From the NCBI GenBank assembly GCA_035559715.1, contig DATMAW010000027.1, positions 1 to 28,834 of the forward strand: a stretch of DNA of 28,834 nt, given 5' to 3'. The first letter of the stretch is position 1, and each line of letters starts with the position of its first letter. The notes below the pieces were generated by a model, which was given only the letters and a program-made list of their open reading frames with translations, made no database searches and was not told the DNA's origin. Positions 16,506-22,296 of the stretch are shown here, one piece after another. This DNA comes from JACQHC01 sp035559715. GTDB taxonomy: Bacteria; Gemmatimonadota; Gemmatimonadetes; Gemmatimonadales; GWC2-71-9. Position numbers and translations under genes: made by a program.

Positions 16506-17384
16506 TTACCGAATCTCCACGCCCGCCCGACGCTCGATCACTTTGACCAGCTCGACGTGATCGGCGTCCTCGCCGAGTTCCTTCCGGCCCTCGGCAAACA
16601 CGCGCTTCGCCATGACGATCGCCTCGCTGGGCACGCCGGTCTCCCGCAGTACGTCCACGGCGATGCCGAGGTCCTTGTCGAGCAGCGCGAGGCGGAACGT
16701 CCGTGGCCATGCCCGGCTCACCACTCGCTGGGGAAAGAGGTTCTCGGTGACGTTCGACCGGCCACTCGAGGCGTTGATCACCTCCAGCGCCTTGGAAGCA
16801 GGGACGCCGAGCTTCACTAACGCCGCGAGCCCTTCCCCCGCGGCCTGAATCCCGACGGCAAGCAGCGCGTTGTTGATCGCCTTCAGGGCGTGACCCGTGC
16901 CGACGGGACCCACGTGCACGATCGTCGTCGCAAACGCCGCGACGAGTTGCCGGGCGTGCCCGGCCCATCGCGGCTCGCCGCCCAGCATCACCGTGAGTCT
17001 CCCGGCCTCCGCTCCCGCTGTTCCGCCACTCACCGGCGCATCCACGAACCCGACGCCGCGCCGGGCCAGCTCGGCCGCGATCTCGCGGGAGGTAGCAGGA
17101 TCGCCGGACGTGAGATCGATCAACAGTTGCCCATCGCGCCAGGCTTCGGCAGTCGAATCAACGACCTCTCGCACCTCGCGAGACGTGGGCAGGCAGGTCA
17201 TCACGACGTCGGCGCCTCGCACGAGCTCGACCGCCGACGGCGCCACCGCTGCTCCGGTTTCCGCCGCAAACGCGCGGGAGCGCTCCACGGTTCGGTTCCA
17301 CACCACGGCACCGAGCTTCCGCACCGCGTGTCGCGCCATGGGCCGCCCGATGGCACCGAGGCCGATAAACCCCACTCGAGTCAC
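16506..17384 (-). CDS. NAD(P)-dependent oxidoreductase, 3-hydroxyisobutyrate dehydrogenase family
   Basis: 292-residue beta-hydroxyacid dehydrogenase. The N-terminus VGFIGLGAIGRPMARHAV is a Rossmann dinucleotide-binding motif (GxGxxG). DAPVSGGTAGAEAGRLTVML is the substrate-binding signature of the 3-hydroxyisobutyrate/tartronate semialdehyde group, and GTGHALKAINNALL contains the catalytic Lys and conserved Asn. The C-terminal helical domain is complete (LLDKDLGIAVDVLRETGVP). The natural substrate could be 3-hydroxyisobutyrate, glyoxylate/succinic semialdehyde or tartronate semialdehyde; the sequence alone does not decide. The start is a GTG at 17384, chosen because AGGAGG lies at ideal distance upstream. 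Upstream in-frame residues come from the repetitive intergenic region. It lies downstream of the ATP synthase genes on the same strand, but a large hairpin separates them. Confidence 0.9.
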   Translation of the reverse strand: MTRVGFIGLGAIGRPMARHAVRKLGAVVWNRTVERSRAFAAETGAAVAPSAVELVRGADVVMTCLPTSREVREVVDSTAEAWRDGQLLIDLTSGDPATSREIAAELARRGVGFVDAPVSGGTAGAEAGRLTVMLGGEPRWAGHARQLVAAFATTIVHVGPVGTGHALKAINNALLAVGIQAAGEGLAALVKLGVPASKALEVINASSGRSNVTENLFPQRVVSRAWPRTFRLALLDKDLGIAVDVLRETGVPSEAIVMAKRVFAEGRKELGEDADHVELVKVIERRAGVEIR

Positions 17385-17414
17385 GACGTGCTCCTCCTGG
17401 AAGGCGGAAGAGGT

Positions 17415-17484
17415 AAGAGGTGAGAAGCGAGAGGGAAGGCACCGGAGACCCACGGATGCCCTCACCGCTTACTTCTCACCTCTT
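17415..17484. repeat. Purine-rich inverted repeat between atpH and dehydrogenase gene
   Basis: AAGAGGTGAGAAG at 17415-17427 is exactly complementary to CTTCTCACCTCTT at 17472-17484, a 13-bp perfect stem with a 44-base interior whose ends pair partly again. Flanking sequence repeats the same GAAGAGGTRAGAG theme. It follows the atpH stop by 24 bases on the transcribed strand and may act as a terminator or RNA stabiliser for the ATP synthase transcript. Confidence 0.7.
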
Positions 17485-17508
17485 CCGTCTCACGCTTCTG
17501 AGTGTTGC

Positions 17509-18048
17509 CTACCCTCCGAGCATCTGCCGCCGGAGCGCCGCGAGCTTCCGCCGCACCGATCCGTCCATGATGCGGTCGCCGATCTTCACGATGACCCCGC
17601 CAAGGATCCGCGGGTCCGTGCGGACGTGCGCCACCACGTCCTTGCCGGTGACCGCGCTGAGGCGGCGCTGGATCTCCGCCACCAGCGCGTCGTCAGGCGT
17701 GCGGGCCAGCGTCACGCCGGCGTGCACGCGGTTCAGCTTGACGTCCACCAGCGCCAAATACTGCGAGCTGATCAGGCCCAGCAGTCCCTGCCTGCCGCGC
17801 CTGACGACCGCGGCCAGGAATCTGATGAACGGCTCCGGCGCGCGGCCCGCGAGGGCTTTCTGTAAGACGACTTGCTTCACGGCCTTCGGCACGCGAGGCG
17901 TTTCCAGCACCGTCCGAATGCGGTCATCCACGGCCACGGCTCCCGCCACGGCCTCCATCAAGTCGCCGAACAACAGCGTATGGCCGCTCCGCTCCCCTGC
18001 GGCAAACAACGCCTCGGCGTAGTTGCGCGCGATCGTTGGATCTCTCAA
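17509..18048 (-). CDS. atpH: ATP synthase delta subunit (F-type)
   Basis: 179-residue delta (OSCP) subunit of F-type ATP synthase, the peripheral-stalk protein joining the b dimer to the F1 head. The N-terminus RDPTIARNYAEALFAAGERS is the family signature (A-x-x-Y-A-x-A-L-F). The C-terminal part has DPRILGGVIVKIGDRIMDGS, which matches the conserved GG-x-x-[IV]-x-x-G-[DN]-x-x-x-D-x-S motif. Length is typical. The start is TTG at 18048, overlapping the atpF stop in a TTGA junction, which implies coupled translation. In most bacteria atpA follows directly; here the operon ends, with a large inverted repeat and a dehydrogenase gene next. Confidence 0.95.
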   Translation of the reverse strand: MRDPTIARNYAEALFAAGERSGHTLLFGDLMEAVAGAVAVDDRIRTVLETPRVPKAVKQVVLQKALAGRAPEPFIRFLAAVVRRGRQGLLGLISSQYLALVDVKLNRVHAGVTLARTPDDALVAEIQRRLSAVTGKDVVAHVRTDPRILGGVIVKIGDRIMDGSVRRKLAALRRQMLGG

Positions 18049-18599
18049 CGGCCCTTCCCCACCGACTCGAGGAACTCGCTGACCAGCCGCCGGTTCGCCT
18101 CGTCATCCAGCCGCCGCTCGATCAGCTTCGCGGCGGCGGCCAGCGAAAGGTCCACCGCCTCACGCCTCAGCTCCCTGACGGCTCGCTCCCGCTCGGCCGC
18201 AATTTCCCGCCTGGCGCGCTCGAGGATCTGTTCCTGCTCCTGCCGCGCCTTGGCGAGCAGCGCCTCACGTTCCTTCTGTGCCACGGCCTTTGCTTCATTG
18301 AGCAGCGCATGCGCCTCGCCCTTCGCTCCAGCTAGCAGCTTCTTGTGCTCCTCGAGCGCCGCCCGTGCTTCCGCGTTCATGCGCTCGGCGTCTTCGATCT
18401 GGGCGCGAATCTTCCGCTCCCGTTCCTCCGTGGCCCGCAGGATCGCGGGCCACGCAAACCGCTTGAGCGCGAAGAACAAGCCGACGAAGACCACCCACGT
18501 CCAGAAGAACAGCCCGAAGTTCACCTCGAACGGCGAGGCGGGCCCGACGGCATGCTCTTCCTGAACCAGGGCGACGAGGTGCAACGCGAGGGACGTCAT
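18045..18599 (-). CDS. atpF: ATP synthase subunit b (F0)
   Basis: 184-residue b subunit, the membrane-anchored peripheral stalk. A single helix (NFGLFFWTWVVFVGLFFALK) follows a short periplasmic N-terminus. The Trp-Pro after it (RFAWPAILRATEERERKIR) marks the family transition into a long Ala/Glu/Lys/Arg-rich coiled coil that runs to the C-terminus. Length is slightly above the usual 156-175. Only one b-type gene is visible, so the stalk is probably a homodimer. The gene begins 10 bases after the atpE stop and ends in a four-base overlap with atpH, as expected for an F0 operon. Confidence 0.95.
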   Translation of the reverse strand: MTSLALHLVALVQEEHAVGPASPFEVNFGLFFWTWVVFVGLFFALKRFAWPAILRATEERERKIRAQIEDAERMNAEARAALEEHKKLLAGAKGEAHALLNEAKAVAQKEREALLAKARQEQEQILERARREIAAERERAVRELRREAVDLSLAAAAKLIERRLDDEANRRLVSEFLESVGKGR

Positions 18600-18609
18600 C
18601 GGCGCGCGC

Positions 18610-18903
18610 TTATACGAACTTGAACAGCAGGGCGAACACGAGGGCGATGATCGTGGCCCCTTCGAGCAGCACGGCGATGATCAGCGCCGCGCCGCGGATT
18701 TCCGCCCCGGCCTCCGGCTGGCGCGCAATGGCCTCGGCCGTCTGCCCGCCAATGCGGCCCAGGCCCAGCCCCGCCCCGATGATGGCCAACCCGATGCCGA
18801 TGCCGGCGCCAAGCAGTGAGTTCGTGTTCTTGGCCGCCTCGACCATGGCCTGCGTATCGGTCATCTGGGCTGCTTCCTGCAACAACGCTAGGAGTTGAAA
18901 CAT
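18610..18903 (-). CDS. atpE: ATP synthase subunit c (F0 rotor ring)
   Basis: 97-residue c subunit, a two-helix hairpin that forms the rotor ring. Helix 1 is glycine-rich (GIGIGLAIIGAGLGLGRIGG), the polar loop is ARQPEA with the conserved RQP at 61-63, and helix 2 carries the ion-binding Glu81 (AVLLEGATIIALVFALLFKF). Sodium-type rings have a Gln in helix 1 and Ser/Thr after the Glu; here the equivalent positions are Leu and Gly, so proton coupling is predicted. The first 20 or so residues (MFQLLALLQEAAQMTDTQAM) are longer than in most c subunits. GAGGG lies just upstream of the ATG. A 206-base gap with stem-loops separates it from atpB. Confidence 0.95.
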   Translation of the reverse strand: MFQLLALLQEAAQMTDTQAMVEAAKNTNSLLGAGIGIGLAIIGAGLGLGRIGGQTAEAIARQPEAGAEIRGAALIIAVLLEGATIIALVFALLFKFV

Positions 18904-19109
18904 GTTCCCTCGTCATGGTTCGGAGGGAGGATGGACGTGCCGCGCCTCTCGCGAGCGCGGCCGCCTCCCCCGTGCAGCCGCCTCCACGATCGCCCGCCCT
19001 CGACCGTGCGGTCAGCGGGCATCGCCGGTCGCTCGACCGGCTACGGTATGGGGCTCCGCGAGGCGCCGGGGAGCCCCCGTCCTTCCACTAGCGCCGGTCC
19101 CGCCGGCGG
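18904..19109 (-). promoter_or_regulatory. Structured atpB-atpE intergenic leader
   Basis: 206 bases without a plausible gene, in an otherwise overlapping operon. Two perfect GC-rich stem-loops are visible: CCGGTC/GACCGG at 19025-19040 with a 4-base loop, and GGGGCTCC/GGAGCCCC at 19050-19077 with a 12-base loop. They would form in the mRNA between atpB and atpE and could attenuate, protect or process the transcript to favour c-subunit synthesis. That role is inference. Confidence 0.5.
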
Positions 19110-19964
19110 CTAGTGCTCATGCTGCATCAACCCGATGAACACGCTCGTCAGCAGCGCGAACACGTATGCCTGCAGGAATGCCACGAACAGCTCGAGCAGC
19201 ATGATGCCGAGCACCAGGCCGGACGTCACAAACCCAATGCCCCAATTCCACACCTCGAGGTGTCCGAACAGAAAGATCAGCCCGAACAACGACAGGATCA
19301 CGAAATGCCCCGCCGTCATATTGCCGAAGAGTCGCACGGCCAGGGCGAACGGCTTGACGAACTTGCCCAGAATCTCGATCGGCCCCATGGCGATGGACAT
19401 CGCCAGCGCGCCCGCGCCGCTGAGCCCCGGAGCCCTGGGGAAGATCGTGCGCAGGTACCCCTTGGGCCCGAGCGTCAGGAAACCGCTGATCTCGATGGTC
19501 AGAAACGCCGTGATGGCGAGTGCCCCCGTGACGGCCAGGTTGCCGGTGGGCGTGGACCCATGGGGGATGAGACCCAGCAGGTTCGAATAGAGGATGAAAA
19601 AGAACAGCGCCATGATGTACGGCGCGAACTTCTCACCGTTGTGGCCGATGTTTGCGATCGCGATGTCGTCTCTAACGAACAGCACCATCGCCTCGATGGC
19701 ATTGGCGAAGCCTCGCGGCGCCCGCTCGCCCGCCCGCTGCCGCTCGAGCTGCCGTCCCGCGAGCCACATCGTCAGGAACACCAGGCCGGCCGCGATGATC
19801 AGGAAGATCACGTGCTTGGTGGGCGTCAGGTTGACGACCAAGGGTCCGAGGTGGAAATCCGGCCAGCGGTGCCACGAAATCGCGAAAAACGGCTCGATGC
19901 CGATCGAATAGGCGTCGGCCGTGTGGTGCATCACCACTTCACCGATGTTCGGCGCTTGCGTCAT
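19110..19964 (-). CDS. atpB: ATP synthase subunit a (F0)
   Basis: 284-residue a subunit, the stator channel for ion translocation. Five to six hydrophobic helices are visible. The essential arginine is Arg211 in KPFALAVRLFGNMTAGHFVI, the most conserved segment of the family. Another conserved stretch, FFFILYSNLLGLIPHGSTPT, lies in helix 3 and its following loop. The C-terminal helix pair ends with LQAYVFALLTSVFIGLMQHE, also typical. The ATG at 19964 overlaps the stop of the atpI-like gene (ATGA). Membership in a proton-type enzyme is consistent with the c subunit encoded next. Confidence 0.96.
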   Translation of the reverse strand: MTQAPNIGEVVMHHTADAYSIGIEPFFAISWHRWPDFHLGPLVVNLTPTKHVIFLIIAAGLVFLTMWLAGRQLERQRAGERAPRGFANAIEAMVLFVRDDIAIANIGHNGEKFAPYIMALFFFILYSNLLGLIPHGSTPTGNLAVTGALAITAFLTIEISGFLTLGPKGYLRTIFPRAPGLSGAGALAMSIAMGPIEILGKFVKPFALAVRLFGNMTAGHFVILSLFGLIFLFGHLEVWNWGIGFVTSGLVLGIMLLELFVAFLQAYVFALLTSVFIGLMQHEH

Positions 19965-20302
19965 CTGAGTCGCCGCGTCTCCACGAGCATCACGGGGAAC
20001 AGTACACCGATATAGCCGAGCGCCGAGGGCAGCGGGCGAAACAGCTCGCGATCAAACGAGATTGCCACCGCGAGCACCACGACGCCGGCCAACCTCAGAG
20101 CGATCCCGAGCCCCCAACGCTTCATCAACTCCGGAAACGGCTTGTCGAGTGCGGGCCGCACCACCGCGCCTGCAGCCGCCTGGAGCGCCGTCGCCAACAG
20201 TCCGAAGGCGAGCACGCCAGCACTCGCCGCTCCGCCCCAAACAAACGCCGCCGCCACGGTCAATGTGGCCGTCAACCCGACCCCGAGCATGGCGACCCTC
20301 AA
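19961..20302 (-). CDS. AtpI-like small membrane protein
   Basis: Protein of about 113 residues in the position of atpI, directly upstream of atpB. Four hydrophobic segments are visible: LGVGLTATLTVAAAFVWGG, GVLAFGLLATALQAAAGAVV, LGIALRLAGVVVLAVAISF and LPSALGYIGVLFPVMLVETR. AtpI-type proteins assist assembly of the c ring or transport magnesium; sequence conservation is low, so position and topology are the main evidence. Start: a TTG at 20302 overlaps the atpZ stop (TTGA), the same junction as at atpF/atpH; ATG 20290 is an alternative four codons in. A longer in-frame extension to 20500 lies wholly over atpZ in another frame and is not real. Confidence 0.75.
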   Translation of the reverse strand: MRVAMLGVGLTATLTVAAAFVWGGAASAGVLAFGLLATALQAAAGAVVRPALDKPFPELMKRWGLGIALRLAGVVVLAVAISFDRELFRPLPSALGYIGVLFPVMLVETRRLR

Positions 20303-20562
20303 CGATCCGCCGACCCACCGGCCCGCCGACCCGCCGCCTCCCGATCCGCCTCGGCTTTGAGCTTCCAATAGACGTTCAGGAAACTGAGGATTGCTCCCGC
20401 AAGCGTGCCCGCCACCGTGAAGAGCGGCGTCGTCCCCAGCCAGCGGTCCAGGCCAAAACCCGCCGCCGCGAACAGCACCACACCACCGGCAAACGTGCAA
20501 CCCAGGCCAACGTACTTATAGCCCAGGCCAAGCTCTCGACCTGCCGGGCCCGACGGCTCCAT
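20299..20562 (-). CDS. atpZ: AtpZ/AtpI family ATP synthase accessory protein
   Basis: 87-residue two-helix protein of the AtpZ (putative F0F1-ATPase subunit) family. The pattern LGLGYKYVGLGCTFAGGVVL, then GFGLDRWLGTTPLFTVAGTL and AILSFLNVYWKLKAEAD, matches the conserved G-x-x-x-D-x-x-x-x-T/W-P core. It is the first gene of the ATP synthase transcript and is proposed to work with AtpI in c-ring assembly or divalent-cation supply. ATG 20562 is the likely start; 13 further in-frame codons upstream reach the divergent promoter. Its stop overlaps the next gene by four bases. Confidence 0.85.
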   Translation of the reverse strand: MEPSGPAGRELGLGYKYVGLGCTFAGGVVLFAAAGFGLDRWLGTTPLFTVAGTLAGAILSFLNVYWKLKAEADREAAGRRAGGSADR

Positions 20563-20577
20563 GGCCGCGCGAAATGT

Positions 20578-20607
20578 CTTCGCTTGTGAAAAGTTTCGCA
20601 AGCGAAG
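20578..20607. promoter_or_regulatory. Inverted repeat in atpZ/moxR divergent promoter
   Basis: CTTCGCTTG at 20578-20586 and CAAGCGAAG at 20599-20607 are perfect 9-bp inverted arms with a 12-base spacer. The right side also contains the nested palindrome TTCGC-AA-GCGAA at 20595-20606. It lies in the 86-base region between two divergent starts, so it is a good candidate operator controlling the ATP synthase operon, moxR, or both. A possible -10-like TACGAT lies further right, 12 bases before the moxR start. Confidence 0.55.
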
Positions 20608-20648
20608 TGATGGTGGCCAAAAGCGGGGGAAGAAGGTACGATTTTCTC

Positions 20649-21677
20649 ATGGCCCAGCCCATTCGCGTCGAAGACCGCGACGTTGAGCTGCTCGACCGCC
20701 TGGCCGGGGCGCGGCGCGAACTGCTCGATCAGGTCCGCCACCGAATCATCGGCCAGCACGAGGTGCTCGAGGGAATCCTCACCGCGGTCGTCTCCGGCGG
20801 CCACGCGCTTCTGGTGGGCGTCCCCGGCCTCGCCAAGACCCTAATGGTGCAGACCATTGCGGAGTCGCTGGCGCTCAAGTTTCACCGCATTCAATTCACG
20901 CCCGATCTCATGCCCGGCGACATCACCGGGACCGAAATCATCGAGGAAGATCTCACGACCGGCAAGCGGAGCTTCCGGTTCGTGCAGGGCCCCGTGTTCG
21001 CCAACATCGTGCTGGGCGACGAGATCAACCGCACGCCGCCGAAGACCCAGGCCGCCCTGCTCCAGGCGATGCAGGAGCACGAGGTGACGGTGGCAGGCGC
21101 CACCTACCGCCTACCCCAACCGTTCTTCGTGCTCGCCACCCAGAACCCCATCGAGCAGGAGGGGACCTACCCCCTGCCCGAGGCCCAGCTTGATCGCTTC
21201 ATGCTCGAGCTTCAGGTTCCCTACCCCGACCGCGAGCAGGAAGAGCGCATCGTGGAAGAGACGACCGGCGACGAGGAGCACGTCGTACGCGCGGTCCTCA
21301 GGGCCGAAGACCTGATCGAGATGCAGCATCTCGTCCGCCGGATCCCGGCCCCCAAGGTCATGGTCCGGGCAGCAGTGTCACTGGCGCGCATGACCCGCCC
21401 GCCAGATCCCTCCGCCCCGGCCTTCATTCGAGAGTACGTGAGTTGGGGGGCCGGACCTCGGGCCTCGCAGTACCTCGTGCTGGGCGCCAAGGCCCGGGCG
21501 GCGCTGGACGGCCGACCGATGGCCGACTTGGACGACCTCAAGGCCGTCGCCCTCCCGGTCCTGCGCCATCGGATTGTGGCAAACTTCGCCGCCGAGGCAG
21601 CCGGACGGTCCGCGGACGACATTTGCCGGGAACTCGTCGAGAGCCGCGCATGGATGGAGGGCGTCATCAAGGGCTAG
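20649..21677 (+). CDS. MoxR family AAA+ ATPase
   Basis: 342-residue MoxR-type AAA+ chaperone ATPase. Walker A is GVPGLAKT at 57-64 and Walker B is VLGDEINR near 121-128. The family hallmarks are all present: FTPDLMPGDITGTEI, GPVFANIVL, LLQAMQEHEVTV, ATQNPIEQEGTYPLPEAQLDRF (sensor 1 and arginine-finger region) and a C-terminal lid domain. MoxR proteins usually assist maturation of a target through DUF58 and VWA-domain partners encoded directly downstream. Neither is present here; the next sequence is a pseudogene scar. ATG 20649 is preferred, because the in-frame extension upstream reads through the divergent promoter. The gene is divergent from the ATP synthase operon. Confidence 0.95.
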   Translation: MAQPIRVEDRDVELLDRLAGARRELLDQVRHRIIGQHEVLEGILTAVVSGGHALLVGVPGLAKTLMVQTIAESLALKFHRIQFTPDLMPGDITGTEIIEEDLTTGKRSFRFVQGPVFANIVLGDEINRTPPKTQAALLQAMQEHEVTVAGATYRLPQPFFVLATQNPIEQEGTYPLPEAQLDRFMLELQVPYPDREQEERIVEETTGDEEHVVRAVLRAEDLIEMQHLVRRIPAPKVMVRAAVSLARMTRPPDPSAPAFIREYVSWGAGPRASQYLVLGAKARAALDGRPMADLDDLKAVALPVLRHRIVANFAAEAAGRSADDICRELVESRAWMEGVIKG

Positions 21678-21793
21678 CGGCCTCGGCTCCCGACCCGGCA
21701 GGCCCGTTGTGAGTCCTGAACCCTCGCTCAGTACCTCCTCGTAGGGCCCGTAGCAAACCGAGACACTCCTGCCAGCCTCGACGCGACGAGTGA

Positions 21794-22091
21794 GTCGATG
21801 AAGCGGCTCTCGAGAAGATGGTCGAAATCGGTGATCCGGTGGCGCCGCTCGGCACCTATCAGGAAGGCACCGTGCTCCTCACCATGGCCGAGATGAGCGA
21901 TTTGTTGTTCCGCGGCACGGTAGACGAGATAGACGTGGGGAAGCTGAAGGAAGGGATGCCGGTGGTGATCAAAATCGGGGCGCTGCCGGACGCTCGGGTG
22001 GACGGCCGCGTGGCCAAGATCTCGCTCAAGGCACGCAAGCAGGACAACGCCACGGCCTTTCCCGTGGAGATCGCGCTGGTGGACACGCACC
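21794..22091 (+). pseudogene. Fragment of MacA/HlyD-type periplasmic adaptor
   Basis: Reading from 21794 gives about 97 residues that match the C-terminal half of MacA-like adaptor proteins of ABC export systems: EKMVEIGDPVAPL, TMAEMSDLLFRGTVDEIDVG, KLKEGMPVVIKIGALP and KISLKARKQDNATAFPVEIA. There is an in-frame stop just upstream (TGA at 21791-21793), so the N-terminal signal, coiled coil and lipoyl half are missing. Homology stops at VEIALVDT (to about 22084). The frame remains open to 22267 and would give a 149-residue product, but the tail is out-of-frame MacB sequence plus junk, so I call this a remnant, not a gene. Confidence 0.75.
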
Positions 22092-22220
22092 CCCAAGCTC
22101 TCCTGGCCGATCGTGCTGGCATGCGTGGCAACGCTCATCGGCATCGGGCTCGCCGCGGGAATCCTGCCTGCGCGGCGCGCGGCCGCGGTCGATCCGGTGG
22201 AATCGTTGAGGTACGAGTAG
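22092..22220 (+). pseudogene. Fragment of MacB/FtsX-type permease C-terminus
   Basis: In a different frame from the adaptor fragment, 42 codons ending at TAG 22218-22220 read as the last helix and tail of a MacB-type ABC permease: WPIVLACVATLIGIGLAAGI followed by LPARRAAAVDPVESLRYE. The motif G-x-x-P-A-R-R-A-A-x-x-D-P-x-E-x-L-R-x-E is the normal end of MacB/FtsX permeases. Everything between the MacA core and this tail, probably the outer-membrane or adaptor end and most of the ABC transporter, has been deleted. Confidence 0.75.
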
Positions 22221-22296
22221 GGGCGACTCGACCGACGTGCTCCGGGCCTCAGGTTCTCGCTTTCTGAGCCGTTCCCGCAAGACTAACTTCACGGTC

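Noticed and set aside
18904..19109. Small protein genes in the atpB-atpE gap
   Set aside because: The short plus-strand frames are Arg/Pro-rich and without ribosome sites or hydrophobic segments; stem-loops explain the composition better.
20303..20500. Extension of the atpI-like gene to 20500
   Set aside because: It overlaps atpZ in another frame and is a Gly/Arg-rich shadow sequence.
21818..22267. Intact 149-residue adaptor gene
   Set aside because: Only the first 90 or so codons have homology; the rest is MacB sequence read in the wrong frame, and the adaptor lacks its N-terminal half.
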